DNA from: Clostridium sp. | Lineage (GTDB): Bacteria > Bacillota > Clostridia > Acetivibrionales > Acetivibrionaceae | Assembly: GCA_012841175.1 (NCBI GenBank) | Contig: DUVG01000180.1 | Span: 1-6,574 of the forward strand | Length of the DNA stretch: 6,574 bases | Direction of reading: 5' to 3' | In this document: piece by piece, positions 1 through 5,248 of the stretch | Numbering within the stretch: position 1 is the first letter of the stretch | How the letters are laid out: the number at the start of each line of letters is the position of its first letter | Program-made: the position numbers and the translations under genes | The notes under the pieces: model-generated | Databases searched by the model: none | Told to the model about the DNA's origin: nothing | The model's input: only the letters and a program-made list of their open reading frames with translations

Positions 1-28
1 TAAAAAAATATTATATAAAAAGCAATTT

Positions 29-985
29 TTAATTTTTATCAGGTACTAGCCACTCTATAAATTTAACATAATATTTTGTAATAGGCAAAAATAGTATAGC
101 ACTAAATATATTAAAAATAGTATGTGCGTTAGCTACTAATTTGCTTTTATCCCCCCCTATATAATATGTAATCCCTTGTACCATTTTAACAAATGGTACA
201 AAAAAAACAAGTGCTATAAGTACCCCTATTATATTATACATGGTATGTGCCCAAGCAGTTCTTTTCCCATATACCCCCATTTTAAGGCTTGCCATCTGGG
301 CAGTAATACAAGTTCCTATATTATCACCAAACATAAGGCCTAAAGCAGCCTCAAAAGTTATTAAATTAGAATTAAAAAGGGCTATTGTTATTGCCACTGT
401 TGCACTGCTGCTGTGTACAAGCATTGTGCTTACCACTCCAATTACAATGCCCACAAGGCAGTTTTGCCCGTATCTTTGAAATATCTCATGTAAAGTGACA
501 CTTTCTTTTATACATGATACACTTAAATCTAAAATATTAAATCCTGAAAACATAAGTCCTAGTCCTATAAGTCCAGAACCTAAACTCTTTAATGTTTTTT
601 TCCTGGATATGCATTTAAAGAGCAAACCCAATAACACAATAACATATGCAGCTTTATCCACTTTAATAGACATAAGCTGTGCAGTAATTGTTGTTCCAAT
701 GTTGGCACCATATATTATTCCAACAGCCTGGTGGAGTTTAATTAAACCAGAGTTTACAAGTCCTACTGTTATAACTGTAACAGCAGTGCTGCTTTGTACT
801 AATGCCGTAAGGAAAGTGCCTGTTAAAAATGCTGCAAAAACCGTTCCGGTAAATTTAGAAAGCAGCTTCTTTATAAACTTTACATTTGCACTTTCAAGAC
901 CTCTGCTCATTAAACTGACCCCATACATAATTAAAGCTGTTCCAATAACAAAATTTAAAATAATTAAAGCCATATCCCACTTCAT
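29..985 (-). CDS. Na/Pi-cotransporter family membrane protein (NptA/SLC34-like), no PhoU domain
   Basis: Polytopic membrane protein of 318 residues, probably a sodium-coupled phosphate importer. The family's internal duplication is visible. Repeat 1 has VQSSTA (63-68) followed by GANIGTTITAQ (93-103). Repeat 2 has VHSSSA (190-195) followed by GDNIGTCITAQ (220-230). The conserved ANAHTIFN lies at 285-292. Many bacterial homologues continue after a ...LVP... boundary into a PhoU-like helical domain; this one stops at WLVPDKN, and the bases beyond the stop do not look coding. The reading frame is open up to 1069, but I chose the ATG at 985 because AGGAG lies 7 nt upstream and the extra 28 residues look neither conserved nor membrane-like. 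The gene diverges from ytrH. The family is clear; the transported ion is inferred. Confidence 0.88.
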   Translation of the reverse strand: MKWDMALIILNFVIGTALIMYGVSLMSRGLESANVKFIKKLLSKFTGTVFAAFLTGTFLTALVQSSTAVTVITVGLVNSGLIKLHQAVGIIYGANIGTTITAQLMSIKVDKAAYVIVLLGLLFKCISRKKTLKSLGSGLIGLGLMFSGFNILDLSVSCIKESVTLHEIFQRYGQNCLVGIVIGVVSTMLVHSSSATVAITIALFNSNLITFEAALGLMFGDNIGTCITAQMASLKMGVYGKRTAWAHTMYNIIGVLIALVFFVPFVKMVQGITYYIGGDKSKLVANAHTIFNIFSAILFLPITKYYVKFIEWLVPDKN

Positions 986-1070
986 AAAATTTCTCCTGAA
1001 ATCAGTTTTATAAAAATTTATGCTAAAATCCTTGTACCTATGAACCCCTTTTGCAAAACAAATATACAAA

Positions 1071-1087
1071 GAATAAACCCTTTATTC
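1071..1087. repeat. 7-bp perfect inverted repeat in the divergent intergenic region
   Basis: GAATAAA, three C residues, then TTTATTC form a perfect 7-bp inverted repeat between the divergent transporter and ytrH genes. It overlaps the -35 element of the possible sigma-E promoter for ytrH. It could be an operator or a chance feature of AT-rich DNA. Confidence 0.35.
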
Positions 1088-1099
1088 CCTTCATAGGAT
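1071..1099 (+). promoter_or_regulatory. Possible sigma-E promoter for ytrH and the ytrI-like gene
   Basis: GAATAAA (1071-1077) fits the loose sigma-E -35 pattern KMATAWW. CATAGGAT (1092-1099), 14 nt further on, resembles the sigma-E -10 CATACANT with two mismatches. A start near 1106 would leave about 30 nt before the ytrH ATG, with GGTGA between. In B. subtilis ytrHI is a sigma-E (mother-cell) operon, which makes the match biologically sensible. The motif is degenerate, so this is a candidate only. Confidence 0.4.
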
Positions 1100-1135
1100 A
1101 TATGAGAAATGATATCTTAAAAAATGGTGACAAAT

Positions 1136-1474
1136 ATGTTTTCATTACCAAGCAATATAGTATATAATTTTTTAATATCTTTTGGAGTAATTGTAGGAGC
1201 AAGTCTTTTAGCAGGAATAGGTGCCTTAATTAATGATCACCCTCCACTAAAAACCATGTTCAATATAGCTAGCTCGGTAAAAATTTGGGCAGTGGCTGTT
1301 GCTTTAGGTGGCACATTTTCTTCCTTTGAAGCAATAGAAAAGGGCATATTTAAAGGAGAAATCAAATCAATTATAAAACAAGCTATTTATGTGGTGGTAG
1401 CAGTTTTAGGGTCAAATATGGGCTACGGATTTATAAGACTAATTCAAAAATGTGGAGAGTCAATGATAAAATGA
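1136..1474 (+). CDS. ytrH: YtrH family sporulation membrane protein
   Basis: Small integral membrane protein of 112 residues, the usual size for YtrH, which is needed for efficient sporulation in B. subtilis and made in the mother cell. Three hydrophobic segments are visible (about 11-32, 45-62 and 82-105). Family-typical stretches are NFLISFGVIVGASLLAGIGA (11-30), HPPLKTM (35-41), the KIWAVAVALGGTF block (49-61), IEKGIFKGEIK (67-77) and KQAIY (81-85). The frame also opens with an ATG at 1124, but that has no ribosome binding site at a useful distance. The ATG at 1136 has GGTGA 5 nt upstream, so I prefer it. The last bases overlap the next gene by ATGA. The molecular role of YtrH is not known. 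Confidence 0.87.
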   Translation: MFSLPSNIVYNFLISFGVIVGASLLAGIGALINDHPPLKTMFNIASSVKIWAVAVALGGTFSSFEAIEKGIFKGEIKSIIKQAIYVVVAVLGSNMGYGFIRLIQKCGESMIK

Positions 1475-1944
1475 AAACTATAGTGCTTAAATTCTTAATT
1501 TCCTCTATTGCAGGTCTTTTAGCAGGTATTTTAATTGGCTGCACAGCAATGATATCTTTAATTAGTTACAGAATTGACAGCTATCATGAGAAAATAGTGT
1601 CTTTAGAAAATACTGTAGAAGAAAACAAAATAAGATATACAAAACTCAAAGAGTCCTTAGAAGAATTAGATAAGAGTAAATTTATTGTGGAAGACATCAT
1701 AGTTTATTTAATTTATGATAATATAGAGGAGGATAATTTTGATAAAATCCAGTTTGAAAAGTATATAAAAAATCAATATGAAGGTATATTAGGAAAAGAA
1801 GTTGATGCTCTTGATATGGAGCTTTTAGTAAAAGTTGTAGATAGAGATATTTTAATTTTAGAAAAAAAAGAATATAGACTCAAAGTTGAGAGGATGCTTC
1901 TGTCAAAAGTCTTTAAAATATGGGTGACTATCAAGGAAATTTAA
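1471..1944 (+). CDS. YtrI-like sporulation membrane protein
   Basis: Single-pass membrane protein of 157 residues, close in length to B. subtilis YtrI. It has a short N-terminus, one transmembrane helix (about 6-32), a charged heptad-like stretch that could form a coiled coil (about 34-68), and a C-terminal domain (about 75-157). That domain ends in alternating hydrophobic and charged strands, including MELLVKVVDRDILILEKKEY and MLLSKVFKIWVTIKEI. The start at 1471 overlaps the ytrH stop as ATGA and has GGAGAG 11 nt upstream. An in-frame ATG at 1450 adds seven residues but has no better signal. Position behind ytrH and architecture point to the YtrI partner; direct sequence similarity is modest, so the name is partly from context. 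Translational coupling with ytrH is likely. Confidence 0.72.
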   Translation: MKTIVLKFLISSIAGLLAGILIGCTAMISLISYRIDSYHEKIVSLENTVEENKIRYTKLKESLEELDKSKFIVEDIIVYLIYDNIEEDNFDKIQFEKYIKNQYEGILGKEVDALDMELLVKVVDRDILILEKKEYRLKVERMLLSKVFKIWVTIKEI

Positions 1945-2008
1945 AGAGTTCCATATAAGAAAAATTTAAAGAAAGTGTAAACAATTATTTAAATTTAATA
2001 AACACTTA

Positions 2009-2037
2009 TTGAAAAACTCCTTAAAATACTGTTTAAT
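2009..2037 (+). promoter_or_regulatory. Sigma-A-type promoter for the cyclophilin gene
   Basis: TTGAAA (2009-2014) and TTTAAT (2032-2037) each match the sigma-A consensus at five of six bases and are separated by exactly 17 nt. Transcription would start near 2044, about 38 nt before the ATG at 2082. It suggests the cyclophilin is expressed independently of the upstream sporulation pair. Confidence 0.65.
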
Positions 2038-2081
2038 ATAAGTAGTCCTAAAAAACAAACTGGTATATGAGGTGAAAAAAC

Positions 2082-2789
2082 ATGCTTAAAAAAACATCTT
2101 TTATTTTTTTAATTATATTAATTTTACTTGGTACTGCTTGTAGTTCTAAATTTAAAGATTCTAATCCTAAAGAAAAAGCAGGAAGTGAAGAAAAAAAAGA
2201 ATTTGAACAGCTCAAACCCCCACAGCCAGGTGACAAGGTAGCAATTATGACTACAAGTATGGGAGAAATTAAAATTAAACTTTTTCCTGATGTAGCACCA
2301 AAGGCTGTTGAAAATTTTACAACTCATGCAGAAAACGGATATTATGACGGTGTAATTTTTCACAGAGTAATAAATGATTTTATGATCCAAGGCGGAGATC
2401 CCCAGGGTACTGGTAGAGGTGGCGAAAGCATTTGGGGTGAACCTTTTGAAGATGAATTTGATGATTCATTCCGCCATTTTAGAGGCGCCCTTTCAATGGC
2501 AAACAGAGGAGCTAATACAAATGGAAGCCAATTTTTTATAGTACAAAATACAAAAGTAAATGATGCATCATTAAGAGCTGCCGGACAGGCTGGAGCTAAT
2601 GAGGAAATATTAAAAACCTACGAAGAACTTGGAGGAACTCCACATCTTGATGGTCGCCATACTGTATTTGGTCAAGTTTATGAGGGATTAGACATTGTGG
2701 ACAAAATAGCAGCCACTGAAGTGGATCAAAATGATAAACCAATTGAAAATGTGGAAATACTAAATATTGAAGTTAAAACATTTGAATAA
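2082..2789 (+). CDS. Cyclophilin-type peptidyl-prolyl cis-trans isomerase, predicted lipoprotein
   Basis: Catalyses cis-trans isomerisation of Xaa-Pro bonds, here probably outside the membrane. Residues 1-20 are a lipoprotein-type signal peptide: a KK charge, a long hydrophobic run and a candidate modified cysteine at 20 within LGTAC. The Gly at -3 makes the lipobox non-ideal. A charged linker (21-50) precedes the cyclophilin domain (about 52-235). Catalytic-site motifs are FHRVI (93-97, with the key Arg95), MIQGGDPQGTGRGG (101-114), ALSMANRGANTNGSQFFI (136-153) and HLDGRHTVFG (188-197). His188 replaces the Trp that binds cyclosporin in human CypA. An extended loop (about 155-187) precedes the last motif, as in other Firmicutes members. 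AGGTG lies 7 nt before the ATG. The gene is monocistronic, with its own promoter and terminator. Confidence 0.93.
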   Translation: MLKKTSFIFLIILILLGTACSSKFKDSNPKEKAGSEEKKEFEQLKPPQPGDKVAIMTTSMGEIKIKLFPDVAPKAVENFTTHAENGYYDGVIFHRVINDFMIQGGDPQGTGRGGESIWGEPFEDEFDDSFRHFRGALSMANRGANTNGSQFFIVQNTKVNDASLRAAGQAGANEEILKTYEELGGTPHLDGRHTVFGQVYEGLDIVDKIAATEVDQNDKPIENVEILNIEVKTFE

Positions 2790-2812
2790 AAGTATATTGA
2801 GGGCAAAATTAA

Positions 2813-2845
2813 GGCTACAAAGATTGTAATACATTCTTTGTAGCC
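2813..2845. terminator. Bidirectional intrinsic terminator between the cyclophilin gene and sigH
   Basis: GGCTACAAAGA (2813-2823) pairs perfectly with TCTTTGTAGCC (2835-2845) around an 11-nt loop, in which TGT/ACA can add three more pairs. Reading plus, the stem is followed by ACTTTTCTT. Reading minus, it is followed by TTAATTTT. It lies 24 nt past the cyclophilin stop and 22 nt past the sigH stop, as expected for a terminator shared by convergent genes. Confidence 0.87.
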
Positions 2846-2867
2846 ACTTTTCTTCTAAATAAACTAT

Positions 2868-3512
2868 TTATGATCTGATTTCTTCAAAATGCTTTTCCAA
2901 CTTACGTTTCACCCTCTGCAAGGCATTGTCTATTGATTTTACATGCCTGTTGAGATCCACAGCAATCTCTTGATAAGATTTGCCTTGTAAGTACAATGTT
3001 AAAACATCACATTCTAATCCACTTAAAATCTCACTCATTTTTGCCTCAATACCTGAAAATTCTTCACGGTTTATAACCATTTCCTCAGGGTCGCTGATTC
3101 TTTCCTCACTTATTATATCCATGAGTGTACGGTCAGATTCTTCATCAAATATGGGTTTATTAAGAGAAACATACGAATTTAATGGAATATGCTTTTGCCT
3201 GGTGGCGGTCTTTATTGCAGTTATAATTTGCCTGGTTATGCAAAGCTCTGCAAAAGCACGAAAAGATGAAAGCTTGTCCTCTCTATAGTCTCTTATTGCT
3301 TTGTATAGGCCTATCATGCCTTCTTGAATTATGTCTTCTCGGTCTGCCCCAATAAGAAAGTAGGTTCTTGCCTTTGCCCGAACAAAACCTCTATACTTAT
3401 TGATTAAATACTCGAGGGCCTTATCATCACCTGCTCTACTATCTTCAATTATTTCTTCATCAACCATAGTGTTAAAAACTTTTACTGTTTCCATTTGCGC
3501 GTTTGACTTCAA
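2868..3512 (-). CDS. sigH: RNA polymerase sporulation sigma factor SigH (Spo0H)
   Basis: Sigma-70-family factor of 214 residues, the normal SigH length, which directs RNA polymerase to early stationary-phase and sporulation promoters. Region 2 spans about 22-105, with the core-binding block GADREDIIQEGMIGLYKAIR (55-74) and the -10 recognition and melting helix around FAELCITRQIITAIK (87-101). The family-typical RQKHIPLNSYVSLNKP follows (105-120). Region 4 helix-turn-helix is at about 158-206 (LTLYLQGKSYQEIA and SIDNALQRVKRKL). The start is a TTG at 3512 with GGGGG 7 nt upstream. The first in-frame ATG, at 3494, is 25 nt from that site, so TTG is preferred. The gene has its own consensus sigma-A promoter (3643-3672) and a shared terminator at 2813-2845. 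Confidence 0.95.
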   Translation of the reverse strand: MKSNAQMETVKVFNTMVDEEIIEDSRAGDDKALEYLINKYRGFVRAKARTYFLIGADREDIIQEGMIGLYKAIRDYREDKLSSFRAFAELCITRQIITAIKTATRQKHIPLNSYVSLNKPIFDEESDRTLMDIISEERISDPEEMVINREEFSGIEAKMSEILSGLECDVLTLYLQGKSYQEIAVDLNRHVKSIDNALQRVKRKLEKHFEEIRS

Positions 3513-3580
3513 AATAACGCCCCCTTTTATTTTGTTAACTATAAAGTTTTAAGGCTAGATATACAGAATAGAGATAATAG

Positions 3581-3615
3581 GAAAAACTGAATATAAATAG
3601 GATAAGCAGTTTTTC
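3581..3615 (-). promoter_or_regulatory. Stem-loop in the sigH leader
   Basis: Reading along the minus strand, GAAAAACTG (3615-3607) pairs perfectly with CAGTTTTTC (3589-3581) around a 17-nt loop. It lies about 20 nt downstream of the predicted sigH start and about 70 nt before the TTG. The 3' arm contains five U residues in RNA, so it could act as a weak attenuator or simply stabilise the leader. The stem has few G-C pairs. Confidence 0.4.
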
Positions 3616-3642
3616 ACTCAAAACCACAGCACACCCATTGAC

Positions 3643-3672
3643 ATTATACATTAAAGCCATACTATCTGTCAA
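3643..3672 (-). promoter_or_regulatory. Consensus sigma-A promoter for sigH
   Basis: On the minus strand, a perfect TTGACA (-35, at 3672-3667) and a perfect TATAAT (-10, at 3648-3643) are separated by 18 nt. Predicted start is near 3636, giving a leader of about 124 nt before the sigH TTG at 3512. In B. subtilis spo0H is also read by sigma-A, with AbrB repression. This promoter would uncouple sigH from the cysS-mrnC-rlmB transcript. Confidence 0.8.
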
Positions 3673-3745
3673 GTATTATATTCTTGTCTGTTCTGCTTTA
3701 AATCAAAGTATAACAACTGTTTACCTTAGCCTTCTCTTTTTTTTA

Positions 3746-3802
3746 ACTTTTAAAAATTCTTACTGAAAATATACTTATATTTTCAGCAGAATTTTTAAAA
3801 GT
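3746..3802. repeat. 57-base near-perfect hairpin downstream of rlmB
   Basis: The outer arms of 15 bp (ACTTTTAAAAATTCT at 3746-3760 and AGAATTTTTAAAAGT at 3788-3802) pair perfectly. The inner arms of about 11 bp (CTGAAAATATA at 3763-3773 and TATATTTTCAG at 3776-3786) also pair perfectly. Only TA on one side and C on the other interrupt the 26-bp stem. The stem is very AT-rich and no uridine run follows its outer arm on the minus strand; an A-rich run follows instead. It may still end the rlmB transcript, block read-through, or be a small palindromic repeat element. Confidence 0.75.
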
Positions 3803-3855
3803 AAGTCCTTCGATATTATTATCGGCATTTTATTTTTTTATTGTAGTGGATAATA

Positions 3856-4716
3856 TTAAAGATTTCTTTGTCTTAAAACTTCGTACATAATTATTGCACC
3901 TGCTACAGCTACATTTAAAGAAGATATCTGCCCCTTCATAGGTATGTTTACAATAAAATCACATTTTTGAGAAACCAGTTTACCCATTCCTTCTCCTTCG
4001 CTGCCTAAAACCAATGCAATTGATCCTTTTAAGTCACTTTGGTAAAATGCTTTTTCTCCTGAATGGTCCGTTCCTACTATCCATATGTTTTTCTTTTTTA
4101 AATAATCTATAGTTTGTCCAATATTAGTAACACGTGCTACCGGAACATACTCAATAGCGCCTGCTGACGCTTTAGAAACAGATGCATTAAGACCTACAGC
4201 TCTTCTTTTAGGAATGATAACTCCATGGGCACCAGCTGCATTAGCAGTTCTTAGAATAGAGCCTAAATTATATGAATCTTCTATACCGTCAAGTATAATA
4301 ATAAAAGGGTCTTCCCCTTTTAACATGGCCACCTCTAGAATTTCATCAACTTCTACATAATCTTTAGAAGCAACATATGCAATTACTCCCTGATGAGCAT
4401 GGGTAGTGGAGATTTTGTCTAAATTAATCCTGTCCGTCTCCTGTATTACAATTCCTTTTTCCCGTGCTAGGGCAATTATATGCTTTATAGAACCTTCTTT
4501 ATTTCCTTTTTGAATTAATAGCTTATTTATTGTTCTATTAGCTTTTATCGCTTCTAAAACAGAATTTCTTCCTTCTAGTATGTCTGAATTAACTTCATTT
4601 TCCCTGTTTCTACTGGATTTTTCTTCCCTGACAAAACTATTTGTCCTTTTTCTGTTTGAATTTTTATTATTATTGTTTACCATAATCTTAGAAATGACCA
4701 AATAATAAATTCCCAT
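3856..4716 (-). CDS. rlmB: 23S rRNA (guanosine-2'-O-)-methyltransferase RlmB (SPOUT/TrmH family)
   Basis: Transfers a methyl group from S-adenosylmethionine to the 2'-O of a 23S rRNA guanosine (G2251 in E. coli numbering). After a basic Asn/Arg-rich extension (about 12-45), the substrate-binding domain opens with LEGRNSV (47-53). The SPOUT knot motifs follow in order: motif 1 in ILDGIEDSYNLGSILRTANA (141-160, Asn150 and Arg156), motif 2 VLGSEGEGM (236-244) and motif 3 IPMKGQISSLNVAVAGAI (258-275, Asn268). Neither candidate start has a good ribosome binding site. The ATG at 4716 is 7 nt past the mrnC stop, which suits reinitiation. The ATG at 4683 (residue 12) would remove an unusual hydrophobic leader and is a serious alternative. 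Only the start is uncertain. Confidence 0.93.
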   Translation of the reverse strand: MGIYYLVISKIMVNNNNKNSNRKRTNSFVREEKSSRNRENEVNSDILEGRNSVLEAIKANRTINKLLIQKGNKEGSIKHIIALAREKGIVIQETDRINLDKISTTHAHQGVIAYVASKDYVEVDEILEVAMLKGEDPFIIILDGIEDSYNLGSILRTANAAGAHGVIIPKRRAVGLNASVSKASAGAIEYVPVARVTNIGQTIDYLKKKNIWIVGTDHSGEKAFYQSDLKGSIALVLGSEGEGMGKLVSQKCDFIVNIPMKGQISSLNVAVAGAIIMYEVLRQRNL

Positions 4717-4723
4717 TTAAAAA

Positions 4724-5170
4724 TCAAATTTTATTATCGGTCTGTTCCATACCTCCTAAAACAGCTATTTCAAGTATATACATTAAACGTTTATACCTTT
4801 TTTTCAAATACAAATATCCTATTAATGACTCAAAACCTGTGGCATATTTGTAATCAGTGACATTGGCATTTTTAGGAATGGTTCCTGATTTTGCATTTCT
4901 CCCACGCCTTACAATATCTAGTTCTTCATCATCTAAAAACTCCATTATTCTATGTATTATATCCGATTGTGCCTTTGCTTTTACATAATTAATGGACTTT
5001 TTGTGAAGTACGTGCACAGGAATATTCCCTTTGCTTACTAAAAATGTACGCACAAAAACCTCATATACAGAATCTCCTATATACGCCAACGCTAATGGAG
5101 ACAAATTATTTATTGCATTTTCACTAAATTCAAACCTCTCTAAGAAACCACCACATGTTTCTTCAATCAT
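4724..5170 (-). CDS. mrnC: Mini-ribonuclease III (Mini-III)
   Basis: Double-strand-specific endoribonuclease with an RNase III catalytic domain and no double-stranded-RNA-binding domain. In B. subtilis it trims 23S rRNA precursors near the ribosome. Its 148 residues match the family length. The catalytic signature LALAYIGDSVYEVFVR (26-41) carries the metal-binding Asp33. The second acidic site lies in TGFESLIGYLYL (111-122), with Glu114. The conserved RGRNAKSGTIPKNANVTDYKYAT (89-111) separates them. GAGG lies 6 nt before the ATG. It sits between cysS (78-base gap) and rlmB (7-base gap), the conserved Firmicutes order, and is probably co-transcribed with rlmB. Confidence 0.95.
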   Translation of the reverse strand: MIEETCGGFLERFEFSENAINNLSPLALAYIGDSVYEVFVRTFLVSKGNIPVHVLHKKSINYVKAKAQSDIIHRIMEFLDDEELDIVRRGRNAKSGTIPKNANVTDYKYATGFESLIGYLYLKKRYKRLMYILEIAVLGGMEQTDNKI

Positions 5171-5213
5171 TTTTTACCTCTAATAAATTATAACATTTTT
5201 TATTAACTGTATT

Positions 5214-5242
5214 ATTATATAACATCACTGGTTTTAAGTAAA
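5214..5242 (-). promoter_or_regulatory. Possible internal promoter for mrnC-rlmB
   Basis: On the minus strand TTTACT (-35, 5242-5237; four of six bases) is 17 nt from a perfect TATAAT (-10, 5219-5214), just past the cysS stop. It could give mrnC-rlmB expression independent of cysS. The whole gap is AT-rich, so TATAAT alone is weak evidence. Confidence 0.4.
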
Positions 5243-5248
5243 CATTTA

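Larger units (their letters stand above)
3513..3855. other. 343-base non-coding gap between rlmB and sigH
   Basis: No credible coding frame is visible on either strand; the stretch is AT-rich and full of stops. It holds a long hairpin (3746-3802), a weak 5-bp stem (3811-3824), the sigH promoter (3643-3672), a leader stem-loop (3581-3615) and the sigH ribosome binding site (about 3520-3526). In B. subtilis the yacP gene (NYN-domain ribonuclease) sits at this position; I see no remnant of it. Confidence 0.8.

Noticed and set aside
16..30. Short AAAAA/TTTTT stem downstream of the Na/Pi gene, considered as a terminator
   Set aside because: Five A-T pairs would not form a stable hairpin; the real terminator may lie beyond the window edge.
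240..1013. Two plus-strand open frames opposite the Na/Pi transporter gene (240-479 and 495-1013)
   Set aside because: They are antisense to a gene with clear family motifs and show no recognisable domain or convincing start signal.
1973..2007. AAGTGT/ACACTT inverted repeat after the ytrI-like gene, considered as its terminator
   Set aside because: Only 6 bp with a 23-nt AT-rich loop and no following T-run; too weak to call.
2048..2390. Minus-strand open frames across the start of the cyclophilin gene
   Set aside because: They are antisense shadows; the plus-strand frame has a signal peptide, ribosome binding site and full catalytic motifs.
2980..3288. Plus-strand open frame opposite sigH
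   Set aside because: It lies wholly inside a well-supported SigH gene and has no family features.
3638..3666. Plus-strand TTGACA at 3638 as a promoter reading toward rlmB
   Set aside because: The hexamer 17 nt downstream (ACTATC) is a poor -10 and no plus-strand gene follows.
3811..3830. CGATA/TATCG stem followed by a T-rich run on the plus strand
   Set aside because: Five mostly A-T pairs only, and there is no plus-strand gene upstream for it to terminate.
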